From the NCBI GenBank assembly GCA_035718275.1, contig DASTHI010000010.1, positions 1 through 64,000 of the forward strand: DNA of 64,000 nt. The letters are read 5' to 3'. Shown one piece after another: positions 1-9,142 of the stretch. The notes under the pieces were generated by a model. The model saw only the letters and a list, made by a program, of their open reading frames with translations, had not been told where the DNA came from and did not search any database. Within the stretch, counting starts at the first letter, position 1. Every line of letters begins with the position of its first letter. The translations under genes and the position numbers were made by a program. Source of the stretch: Pseudolabrys sp035718275. Lineage in GTDB: Bacteria; Pseudomonadota; Alphaproteobacteria; Rhizobiales; Xanthobacteraceae.

Positions 1-1256
<1,256 letters not shown>

Positions 1257-1282
1257 TGGCTCAATTCCTTCTCAATTCGCGT

Positions 1283-1298
1283 ACGCCCTTTGGGCGCT
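1283..1298 (-). promoter_or_regulatory. hairpin between leucine leader and leuA
   Basis: On the minus strand the bases form a short stem (CGCCC with GGGCG, plus a G-U pair) closed by AAA, ending some 25 nt before the leuA start. It sits where an attenuator or ribosome-site-masking stem would be expected after the leader peptide. There is no U-run behind it, so a classic intrinsic terminator is not shown. The upstream segment around 1330-1350 can pair with its left arm (GGCGCC against GCGCC). Confidence 0.45.
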
Positions 1299-1354
1299 GT
1301 TTAGGGTCCATCGCTGTTCCCCCGAGTGCCCAGGCGCCTATGCCCAGCCGGCCC

Positions 1355-1459
1355 TCAGGGGCGAATAAGGAGAAGGAGCGTGCCCAGAATGAGGGTGGCC
1401 GCGGCGTCGGCTTGATCAGCCGGCCGCTCGATAGCGCAGGTCTCAGGGCGCATCGACAT
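1355..1459 (-). CDS. leuL: leu leader peptide (34 aa), putative attenuator peptide
   Basis: A 34-codon ORF directly upstream of leuA on the same strand. Its C-terminal part reads ATLILGTLLLLIRP, with six leucine codons in eleven, four of them consecutive. That is the signature of a leucine-sensing leader peptide. The ATG is preceded by GAGGGAAGAGCC, a usable ribosome-binding site. The stop at 1355-1357 is followed by GC-rich sequence that can form alternative stems before leuA. Leader peptides of this kind are known for amino-acid operons in proteobacteria. The assignment here is inference from composition and position. A TTGACT at 1545-1550 could be part of the promoter, but I see no convincing -10. 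Confidence 0.7.
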   Translation of the reverse strand: MSMRPETCAIERPADQADAAATLILGTLLLLIRP

Positions 1460-1639
1460 GGCTCTTCCCTCGCGTCCGGCTAATCTCGCGAACTCCGGTA
1501 AAGCCCGCGTTAACCGAGCGCCCCGGTTGTAATGGAAAGTAGCCAGTCAAAGCAAGCGCCGGAGAAAGGTCAGCAGCACTGACCAGAGATCCCGCGCCAG
1601 ATTGAAGCGCGTGGCCAAGCGGCAGACCCGAAACAAACC

Positions 1640-3265
1640 CTAACCTCTTGCAGCCCTGAGCGGCTGAGCCGCGAACCGAGAGGCAAGAAAGGCGGTAACG
1701 AAGCGAGGCATGGCCGGATCGAAGTCGCCGGGTCCATATACGATGCGAATATCGGACAGTTCTGGATTTCGCTCTTGCGCGAGATGCGAGAGGATGCGCT
1801 CGCGCAAGACGCCGGCACTTTCCGATGATCGCAGAACCTTGATCAATGCGAAGAGCGGACCGTCCAAGACCATTGTCCAGCCCCGCTCCGCCGAAAAGGC
1901 GGAGATGTCGAGACCCGTCTCCTCCCTGAGCTCGCGCGTCATACTGAGATCCAGATCGACGTGACTGTCACTGATATCGCGAGGATCGGGAGTCCCACAC
2001 GGGAAATAAATGCGTCCGGCATTGAAGGTGTGCGCGCCCATGACGCCCATCAGAAAGGCGCCATCAGCAGTAAGAATGGCTGCGGCGCTGAAGCAATCAT
2101 GCACGGCTGCGGGCGGTCGGCCCCAATCGCGCCACGCGGAAAAACTCGCATAGTCCGTCTCGAGATATTGACCGCGCAGAACGCCGCGCTCGACTTTCTG
2201 ATGATGCATCAGCAACACGCGGCCATTCCATAAGGCCGGCTTGGCGCGTCGCAATTCTTCGAAGTGGCTCTCTATCTCGGTTCGGTGCTCATTGGCGTAA
2301 GCCCATGGCTTCGGCACGAACGAGAGCTCCAGCCTATCGACATGGAAAACAGAGGGCACCTCCGCGAACGACGACGCTTCCGCCTTTCTCGACGCTGCCG
2401 GCGGTACGTGGCGTGGCAACACTTTTTCCGCTGCGAACATGCGCCCAGGATTGACGATCTCCTCCTGCGCGTTCACCAGCTGAATTTCTCGCGCGCCGGA
2501 TTGAAGCGTCTTGGAGAGTATTCCGAATATCGCCGACGCCGCGCGTGCAAGTGCTTCAGCGATATTGCCATCGCGTAAGTAATGAGCGAAGAAAATGGCC
2601 GCAACCGCATCGCCTGCTCCGTTCACCGACAGCGCCAACTTCGGCGTCCGCACGCTGAATATCCCGCTCTCGTCCGAGGCCAGCATGTCGATGCAATCTT
2701 GTGGAGTGTCCTGCGTGTGCATGGACGTGACGAGGACCGCGCGGGGGCCGAGGTCGTGCACGGCCATGACAGCATCCCGCGTGCTGTCCATGCTTTTGCT
2801 TGTGCGCCCGCTCAGGTAATCGAGTTCAAACTGGTTCGGGGTGACGATATCGGCGACAGGCAGCGCTTTTGATCGCATGAACTCGGGAATACCCTCGCGC
2901 ACGAAAATGCCGCGGCCGACGTCGCCAATGACCGGATCGCAGCAATACTTTGCCGACGGATTGGCGCGCTTGACCGTTGCGACCGCATCAAGAACAGCGG
3001 CGCCGGTCTCGGCCGAGCCCATATACCCCGATAGAACGCCGTCACATCCGACGAGCACACCTCGCTCACGAATCCCATCGACCACTTCGCCGATGAGGGT
3101 GGCATCGAACACCTGTCCGCTCCAACTGCCATATCCGGTGTGGTTCGAGAACTGCACGGTGTGAATCGGCCAGACCTCCACACCCATCCGCTGCAGCGGG
3201 AATGTCGCCGCAGCATTGCCGACGTGGCCAAACGCCACGTGCGATTGGATTGAGAGGATGTTCAT
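1640..3265 (-). CDS. pdxY: pyridoxal kinase PdxY fused to a NUDIX domain
   Basis: Residues 1-285 are a PdxY/PdxK-type kinase that phosphorylates pyridoxal in B6 salvage. It has the PdxY N-terminus (MNILSIQSHVAFGHVGNAAA), the HTVQFSNHTGYG substrate loop, the TPNQFEL motif and the catalytic GAGD (Asp about 219). A linker of about 20 residues follows. Residues about 305-541 then form a second domain with FPCGTPDP and the NUDIX-box end RELREETGLD (about 444-453). The reading frame is continuous, so this is one 541-residue polypeptide, against about 285 for ordinary PdxY. A TTG nine bases upstream is possible, but the ATG at 3265 matches the family start. The NUDIX substrate is unknown. The gene lies downstream of an ABC importer on the same strand. 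Confidence 0.9.
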   Translation of the reverse strand: MNILSIQSHVAFGHVGNAAATFPLQRMGVEVWPIHTVQFSNHTGYGSWSGQVFDATLIGEVVDGIRERGVLVGCDGVLSGYMGSAETGAAVLDAVATVKRANPSAKYCCDPVIGDVGRGIFVREGIPEFMRSKALPVADIVTPNQFELDYLSGRTSKSMDSTRDAVMAVHDLGPRAVLVTSMHTQDTPQDCIDMLASDESGIFSVRTPKLALSVNGAGDAVAAIFFAHYLRDGNIAEALARAASAIFGILSKTLQSGAREIQLVNAQEEIVNPGRMFAAEKVLPRHVPPAASRKAEASSFAEVPSVFHVDRLELSFVPKPWAYANEHRTEIESHFEELRRAKPALWNGRVLLMHHQKVERGVLRGQYLETDYASFSAWRDWGRPPAAVHDCFSAAAILTADGAFLMGVMGAHTFNAGRIYFPCGTPDPRDISDSHVDLDLSMTRELREETGLDISAFSAERGWTMVLDGPLFALIKVLRSSESAGVLRERILSHLAQERNPELSDIRIVYGPGDFDPAMPRFVTAFLASRFAAQPLRAARG

Positions 3266-3339
3266 GGCCCGCAATTATAACTCAATTGTGCAGGCATGTT
3301 TCACTTATCGCGTCTGGTTGCACAGCACATTCAAAGCGA

Positions 3340-3364
3340 CATGGCCGGGACGAGCCCGGCCATG
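3340..3364 (-). terminator. terminator-like hairpin after the ABC importer operon
   Basis: CATGGCCGGG and CCCGGCCATG form a perfect 10-bp stem around a 5-base loop, 26 bases beyond the stop of the binding-protein gene (3391). The minus-strand tail is GTCGCTTTG, only a weak U-run. It separates the ABC operon from pdxY. Confidence 0.55.
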
Positions 3365-3390
3365 GTGATACGCAACCTTCAACGAATGGC

Positions 3391-4413
3391 CTACTTCATT
3401 CCCATCTTCTTGTTGGCCGCGTCAACAAAGGAGTTGGTGTAGGTCTTTGACAGGTCGATGTTCGCCTTGGCCACCTCGGGCGAAGACTGGCTGAACACCG
3501 CAAGCACTGCCTCGGCACCTTTCGGATCCATGCGGCCGGTTTGCGAATACATGGGAAGCGTATTCTTCAGCGCCGCTATGTAGAGCGCCTTGTCCTTGCC
3601 TACGAGTTCCGGCGGCATCTTGTCGGCAATTTCCTCCGGCGAATGCGAATGGATCCACTTCAACGTGTTGACAATCGCGGTTGTCATGGCCTGCACCTCT
3701 TTCTGGTGCGTGGCGATCCACTCAGCTTTGGTGTAAAGCGCGCCGCCGGGATATTCGCCGCCGAATACTGCAAGCGTATCCTTCTGACTGCGCGTATCGC
3801 TGAGAATCTTCAGATCCTTGTCCTTGCCCTGCAGAAGCGTCACTGCAGGATCGAGCATGATAGCGGCATCAATCGTCCCCTGCTCCATCGCCGCGATGGC
3901 GGTCTGACCGAGACCGACGCCGATCACACCCACGGAATTTGGATCAACCCCGTTCTTCTTCAAAATGTATTTAAGGAAGAAGTCGGTGGATGACCCCGGA
4001 GCGCTGACACCGACTTTCTTGTTGGCGAGATCCTTGATCGATTTGATCTCGCTCGAGTGCTTGGGCGATACGACCAGGGCAAATCCGGGGAAGCGATCGT
4101 AGACGACGAATGCCTGCAGGTGCTGCCCTTTGGCCGCGAGATTGACGCAATGGTCGAAATAGCCGGACACAACGTCGGCGCTGCCGCCCATCACCGCCTT
4201 AAGTGACTCCGATCCCCCCTTGAATTGCACGACATCCACATCGACCCCGGCTTTTTTGAACTCACCGAGCTGGTGCGCCAGCATAGTCGGCAGATAGCAA
4301 AGACATGAAGCGCCGCCGATCGCGAGTGTCACTTTCGATTGCGCGAAGGCCACGCCGCTCGAGATGACAAGCGCGGCAAGCATAGCGGCGAACCGCCGCA
4401 GGAACAGGGACAT
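3391..4413 (-). CDS. ABC transporter substrate-binding protein (SsuA/ThiY/TauA-like)
   Basis: A 340-residue periplasmic binding protein. It has a signal peptide (MSLFLRRFAAMLAALVISSGVAFA, cut after AFA), then the NMT1/SsuA-type fold with a GGSESLKAVMGGSADV segment and a hinge motif KKVGVSAPGSSTDFFLKYIL. The ATG at 4413 was chosen because GGGAGGA lies 5 nt before it. A longer frame upstream lacks such a site. It is the last gene of the operon that also encodes a permease (4595-5383), a PEBP protein and an ATPase. Relatives take up sulfonates, nitrate, taurine or thiamine precursors. The residues I can see do not decide the substrate, and I found no TPP riboswitch upstream of the operon. Confidence 0.88.
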   Translation of the reverse strand: MSLFLRRFAAMLAALVISSGVAFAQSKVTLAIGGASCLCYLPTMLAHQLGEFKKAGVDVDVVQFKGGSESLKAVMGGSADVVSGYFDHCVNLAAKGQHLQAFVVYDRFPGFALVVSPKHSSEIKSIKDLANKKVGVSAPGSSTDFFLKYILKKNGVDPNSVGVIGVGLGQTAIAAMEQGTIDAAIMLDPAVTLLQGKDKDLKILSDTRSQKDTLAVFGGEYPGGALYTKAEWIATHQKEVQAMTTAIVNTLKWIHSHSPEEIADKMPPELVGKDKALYIAALKNTLPMYSQTGRMDPKGAEAVLAVFSQSSPEVAKANIDLSKTYTNSFVDAANKKMGMK

Positions 4414-4594
4414 GAAGTCCTCCCTCGTTGCAAAGCCTAGTTTGAGAAGGCCGATTGGTGCCGGACGATAAGCCACCGCGCAGGCGCTGGCTAGAGCCGG
4501 CCGCGATCAAGTGGGCAGCCCCCGTCGTGCCCTGAGCCCGCCGAACCAAGTTGAGGGGGACGACCAAGACCCGGCTGCAATATCGCGACGCGAA

Positions 4595-5383
4595 CTACGG
4601 CCTGACGTCAGCCGTCGTGGGGCGCCAGACGAGCAGACGCTTTTCGACAGCACTGACCACAATGTCGATCACGATCACGAAAGCCGCCAGAACGAACATG
4701 CCCGCAAATACGCCGGCAACGTCGAACACCCCCTCGGCCTGCTGGATGAGATAGCCCAGACCCGCTGCAGCGCCGAGATATTCGCCCACCACTGCACCCA
4801 CAACGGCAAAGCCGACAGAAGTGTGAAGTGAGGAGAACATCCACGACAGCGCCGATGGCCAATACACGTGGCGCATCAGCTGCCGCTCGTTCATGCCGAG
4901 CATTCGCGCATTGGCGAGCACAGTGGGGCTCACTTCCTTTACGCCCTGGTACACGTTGAAGAACACGATGAAGAACACCAGGGTTACGCCAAGCGCGACT
5001 TTGGACCAGATCCCGAGACCCAGCCACAGTGTGAAGATGGGCGCGAGCACGACCCGTGGCAGTGCATTGACCATTTTCACGTAGGGATCGAACACGGCCG
5101 CGGTGCGCGGCTGGCGCGCGAACCAGAAGCCGACTAGCACGCCGCCGATCGAGCCGAGCACGAAAGCAAGAATCGACTCGATCAGCGTCACCCAGAGGTG
5201 TTTCCAGATCACGCCGGACGCGAACCAGTCGACGATCTGACTGGCCACGTCCACCGGATTGGAGAAGAAGAAAGGCGGCAGCAGGATCTTGCCGAACACC
5301 GGGTAGGTGGTGAGCACGTACCAGAGCGCGACTGCGACGATTGCCACAAGCACTTGCAGGGTCGTCAGCCTGATCTGGCTCAT
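4595..5383 (-). CDS. ABC transporter permease (SsuC/TauC-like)
   Basis: A 262-residue inner-membrane permease of the BPD_transp_1 family. It has a hydrophobic N-terminal helix (LQVLVAIVAVALWYVL), about six membrane segments and the EAA loop (LANARMLGMNERQLMRHVYW) that contacts the ATPase. The start at 5383 leaves an 11-base gap to the PEBP gene upstream. An earlier start (5458) would add an Arg-rich stretch and overlap that gene, so it is less likely. It pairs with the ATPase at 6008-6880 and the binding protein at 3391-4413. Confidence 0.9.
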   Translation of the reverse strand: MSQIRLTTLQVLVAIVAVALWYVLTTYPVFGKILLPPFFFSNPVDVASQIVDWFASGVIWKHLWVTLIESILAFVLGSIGGVLVGFWFARQPRTAAVFDPYVKMVNALPRVVLAPIFTLWLGLGIWSKVALGVTLVFFIVFFNVYQGVKEVSPTVLANARMLGMNERQLMRHVYWPSALSWMFSSLHTSVGFAVVGAVVGEYLGAAAGLGYLIQQAEGVFDVAGVFAGMFVLAAFVIVIDIVVSAVEKRLLVWRPTTADVRP

Positions 5384-5394
5384 GGCGCGCGTCG

Positions 5395-5943
5395 CTATCT
5401 TCCGAACAGCCCGACGAGCCCGGCGACGCCCTTGCCGTGCCCTTTGAGCTTGTCCCACAGCTCATCGCGCGTGAGCCCGGCGGGCAGCGCCCCCGGCTCA
5501 AGATCCGTTGCGATGACAGTGAAGATATAGTGATGGATGCCGGTATTGGGCGGCGTGCACGGCCCGCGGTACATCGTCGTACCGGCGGTTTCCTTGCCAC
5601 CTGTAAATTTGTCGGACGGCTTGCCGAGTTCTCCTTCCGCAAAACCTGTGACAGTCGGCTGGATATTATAGGCAAGCAAATGGTGCGAGCCCAGACCGCG
5701 CTGACCTTCCCAGTCGGACATCACCACAACAAAGCTTTTCGTATCGGCTGGCGCATTCGACCACTTCAATTCCGGCGAAACGTTCTGACCGATACAATTC
5801 GGATTGCTGGCGATATTGCCGGCATGCTTGCGATCCATCATCGTACTGTCCTTGAAATTCGATGATGTCAGCGTGAACGGCTCCGCGTGCGCGGCCGAAG
5901 CCAAAAAGAGCAGCGAGACGGCTGAAAATGTAAATTTCTTCAC
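5395..5943 (-). CDS. exported PEBP (YbhB/YbcL) family protein
   Basis: A 182-residue protein with a signal peptide (MKKFTFSAVSLLFLASAAHA). The phosphatidylethanolamine-binding fold follows, with NVSPELKWSNAP near residue 54, then SHHLLAYNI, and the ligand-pocket block YRGPCTPPNTGIHHY. Bacterial members are small periplasmic or cytosolic proteins of poorly known function. It is encoded inside an ABC importer operon, 64 bases after the ATPase and 11 before the permease, so it is very probably co-transcribed. A role as an accessory ligand-binding protein is conceivable but unproven. Confidence 0.88.
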   Translation of the reverse strand: MKKFTFSAVSLLFLASAAHAEPFTLTSSNFKDSTMMDRKHAGNIASNPNCIGQNVSPELKWSNAPADTKSFVVVMSDWEGQRGLGSHHLLAYNIQPTVTGFAEGELGKPSDKFTGGKETAGTTMYRGPCTPPNTGIHHYIFTVIATDLEPGALPAGLTRDELWDKLKGHGKGVAGLVGLFGR

Positions 5944-6007
5944 TTGGTATCCTCCCCTGTTTACGCAGCGTTATTAACAACAGTCAGGCCCACAAAATTC
6001 CTCGTCT

Positions 6008-6880
6008 TTAATTGGCTTCGCTCTGTGCATATCCCTTGATCACTTCCGCCTTGAGTTTGTGCCAGATTTCGCGATGCAGCGCGACGAAGCCGGGATCGAG
6101 CTTGATCTCCGCCGTGTCTCGCGGACGCGGGATTGGGACCTTCCAATCGCCGATGATGCGCGCGGCCGGGCCCGCCGACATGATGACGACGCGGTCCGAG
6201 AGCGCAATCGCCTCTTCCAGGTCATGGGTGACGAAAAGAACGGCCTTGCGGTCCGCCGTCCACAATTCGAGCAGCAGATTTCCCATGATCTGACGCGTCT
6301 GCGCGTCCAGCGGACCGAACGGCTCATCCATCAACAGAATTTTTGGATCCCTGATGAGAACTTGCGCGAGCCCGACCCGCTTGCGCTGCCCGCCCGAAAG
6401 CATGTGCGGATACCTGTCGGAGAACGTGCCGAGCCCCACCCGGCCCAGCCATTCCTGCGCGCGCGAGCGGGCTTCGTGCGGCGGCGTGCCGCCGATCTCC
6501 AGGCCTATGGCGACATTTTCGATGGCAGTTTTCCAGGGAAAGAGCGCGTCGGCCTGAAAAAGATAACCTGCCTGCTGATTCAGTGCCGCTAACGGTGTAC
6601 CGAAGATATTGACGCTGCCGGACGTGGCAGACAGCAACCCAGCAGCAATGTTGAGCAATGTCGATTTCCCGCAGCCGGTCGGACCGACGATAGCCACGAA
6701 CTCGCCGTCGGCGACCTTGAGGCTTGCGCGATCGACTGCCGTGTATGTGCCCGTGGCGATACGAAAGGATACAACCACATCAGTGAGGGCGACGGCGGCC
6801 ACCGATCGCGTATCAAGGGACGGCGACACGAGGCACTCTCTCCCAGCACTTGTCGATGCGACGGCAGAGCCGTCCGCCAT
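6008..6880 (-). CDS. ABC transporter ATP-binding protein (SsuB/TauB-like)
   Basis: A 290-residue ATPase, first gene of the importer operon. It has Walker A GPTGCGKST, a Q-loop near QADALFPW, the signature LSGGQRKRVGLAQ, Walker B ILLMDEPFGPLD and the switch His in FVTHDLEEA. The N-terminal 30 residues are polar and unrelated to the fold, so the true start could be a little downstream. It powers the permease encoded at 4595-5383. The substrate is not known. Confidence 0.93.
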   Translation of the reverse strand: MADGSAVASTSAGRECLVSPSLDTRSVAAVALTDVVVSFRIATGTYTAVDRASLKVADGEFVAIVGPTGCGKSTLLNIAAGLLSATSGSVNIFGTPLAALNQQAGYLFQADALFPWKTAIENVAIGLEIGGTPPHEARSRAQEWLGRVGLGTFSDRYPHMLSGGQRKRVGLAQVLIRDPKILLMDEPFGPLDAQTRQIMGNLLLELWTADRKAVLFVTHDLEEAIALSDRVVIMSAGPAARIIGDWKVPIPRPRDTAEIKLDPGFVALHREIWHKLKAEVIKGYAQSEAN

Positions 6881-7053
6881 GCCCCTCCTCCACGCGCTTG
6901 TTTTTCTTCGGCGGGCAACCTATCCGCCCCGCGGGCCACTTGCAAAGCGGGCTTCTCGGACGCAAACCGGGTCGCTCGTTCGCTCCAGCACCGGGCGGAA
7001 ATATCCCAAGGACGTTTGCAGTGAGCGAAGTGGCAGACGTAGGACAAGCGTCC

Positions 7054-8823
7054 CTATAGACCTGTGATCAGCCCGGCGTCGATCAGCAGCCGGTTGAAGC
7101 GCCGTGCTTCATGGCCGCCGGCGCAACGGTAGAACACGCCGTTGCAGCGCCCGAGGATTTTTTTCTGCTCTGCGAATGATGGATCGAGCGGCACGCCTGC
7201 CGCTTCCTGTATGATCAATGGCAGATAAGGAGCATCAAGCGTATCAAGAGCCGACGAGAGATCGGCAGGCCTGAAATTTACGGTATCGATAGCGTAATAG
7301 CTCGTAAGGTAGCGAGGATCCATTGCTTTCAGACGTCGGGCCAGGGCCGATTCGCTGAGCGTGGGATCGATTATCAGATGAGCGAATTCCGGCTGATGAT
7401 CGCCATAACGAACGATGAGGAAAGAGTCCGTCGGAAACTCCTGCTTGAGTCGTTCGAGGAACGCGCTGTAATCACGCGCCGACATGACCTGCCGACGTAT
7501 GTATTCGTCGACATTCGGCGCATTTCCGAGATCGCGCCAATCCGGGGTGAGCTCTGGACGAAGCCGCGTATCCCAAGGGAAGTGATTGGCGACCGTGTAA
7601 ACATAAAGGAACAGCGGTCCCTCGCCTCGGTTGCGCGCGATCACATTCGCCGCCCGGTCGAAATAGAAGCTGTCCGCCTCGAAGGAGTCCGTCCCCATGT
7701 CCTGCATATCGAGATATCGTTCGATGCCCGCCGTGGTCTGAAACGCGCGCGAACTCAAGAACGCCCCGTGGAAAGGATAAAGGCTGAAAGTCTTGTAACT
7801 GCACCGGGTGAGCGCGTGCGGGAGCCCGCGGCTGACGCGACCAGCGGCAATGCGCGTGACCGATGTCGCAAATCGCCCATAGGAGCGGGCCGACAGACCC
7901 GTGAGAACATTGTATTCGGTAAACCAGCTCGGTCCGCCGGCGCCTTCGACTACGAGCTTGCGCGCCTTGCCGTCGAAGGACCGGAAATGACTCCGATATC
8001 CTGCTGGCACTTTGATTCCAGGCGCTGCGGTGATGTCGAAACTTGATTCGTCGTGCAGGAGGATGATGTGCGGGAGCTTGCGACCCGGATCGCAGATTGC
8101 AGCAGGTGCCTTGAGTTGCTCCGTCACCTTCTCGTCTGAATCGAGGTAGCCGTGCGTAGCCAGTTCGTGGATCGCCTCAATGCCTGTGCGCGCGAACTTG
8201 GAGACATAATTCTGGCTGAAGAAATCTTCGTAAAGGTCTGTCGGAAATGCGAGTGACAATACGACAAGTCCACTCAGGCACATGGTGCCGGCAAATGTGC
8301 TGAGACTCAGACGCAACCGGAATGGATCGAGACGCCACGCAATCGTCACGAAGGCGGAAAGAATGACAGCTGCGAGCAGAAGCTGGCTGCGCAGGGTGGG
8401 CATTGTTGCCAGCAGAAAGGCCGAAGTGTCCTGATCGATAATCATCAGGTCAACAAAGTCGACCGTCATCCATAGTTTCTGGTGCTTAAACTGCGACAGA
8501 AGGATCAGGCTGACCACGAAAGTCAGCGAGATGAGCCCCGCAGTGATCGGCCGGCGCAGTAATGCGAGCCAGGCGAAATTCAGTAGCGCCCATGCAAGCA
8601 GGAAAAGCATTTTTGCGACCAGATCGACCTCGGTCGCGGCCATGATGACAAGCGCGGCGGCGTGCAGGATTGCGATGAGCGAGAGAGCAAAGAGATCGCG
8701 CCGAGAAATGCCCTCGGCTGGGGCAAGACGGCTCAGCAGTGCGGACGCGGCGGACAACATGGCCAAGGACGGCCCTGCCCGGCTGCAAATCCCGAAAACT
8801 CCCAGCGCACGGCCCAGCGACAT
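7054..8823 (-). CDS. membrane-anchored sulfatase/alkaline-phosphatase superfamily protein
   Basis: A 589-residue protein. The first about 200 residues carry five hydrophobic segments. A large extracytoplasmic domain of the LtaS/sulfatase superfamily follows. Visible elements are a first metal-site strand (HIILLHDESSFD, with Ser/Asp as possible nucleophile and ligand), a GPSWFTEYNVLTGLS block and the second metal-site motif RYGDHQPEF. Relatives transfer or remove phosphoglycerol or phosphoethanolamine groups on envelope polymers. The ATG at 8823 is preferred to a TTG nine codons upstream. It stands alone between two transport loci. The specific reaction is not recognisable. Confidence 0.8.
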   Translation of the reverse strand: MSLGRALGVFGICSRAGPSLAMLSAASALLSRLAPAEGISRRDLFALSLIAILHAAALVIMAATEVDLVAKMLFLLAWALLNFAWLALLRRPITAGLISLTFVVSLILLSQFKHQKLWMTVDFVDLMIIDQDTSAFLLATMPTLRSQLLLAAVILSAFVTIAWRLDPFRLRLSLSTFAGTMCLSGLVVLSLAFPTDLYEDFFSQNYVSKFARTGIEAIHELATHGYLDSDEKVTEQLKAPAAICDPGRKLPHIILLHDESSFDITAAPGIKVPAGYRSHFRSFDGKARKLVVEGAGGPSWFTEYNVLTGLSARSYGRFATSVTRIAAGRVSRGLPHALTRCSYKTFSLYPFHGAFLSSRAFQTTAGIERYLDMQDMGTDSFEADSFYFDRAANVIARNRGEGPLFLYVYTVANHFPWDTRLRPELTPDWRDLGNAPNVDEYIRRQVMSARDYSAFLERLKQEFPTDSFLIVRYGDHQPEFAHLIIDPTLSESALARRLKAMDPRYLTSYYAIDTVNFRPADLSSALDTLDAPYLPLIIQEAAGVPLDPSFAEQKKILGRCNGVFYRCAGGHEARRFNRLLIDAGLITGL

Positions 8824-9142
8824 AAGACTGTAAGGCCGACGGTATTGCAAGCCGGCGGCAGACGGAGATAGGCGAATTTTTTCAGATTAACCAAAAGGAT
8901 GACCGCCACGGCGCCCCGCGCGACGGGCAGTCGCCGGAGAAGCCATTATGGTGAGCCAGTCATGGCGAGGCACGCATCCAATAGCTTCAACTACAGCGGC
9001 TCGAGTTCTAGCCGCGAACGGGGTGAATACCGCTCTGATCCGCTGGCGATGACAGACTGCTCTGGCGGACGACACTGCGCTCAAGCTGGGGTCGGACTTT
9101 CACCGGTTTCAGCATCGGTGCTCACGTGTCATCATCCTGCCA
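8824..9142. other. intergenic region, no gene seen
   Basis: Divergent upstream region of the sulfatase-like gene (minus) and the transporter fusion gene (plus). Open frames here have the composition of non-coding sequence. I see no RNA gene or clear promoter motif. Confidence 0.6.

Noticed and set aside
6881..7053. Possible thiamine riboswitch upstream of the ABC importer
   Set aside because: Neither CUGAGA nor the conserved second thi-box half is present.
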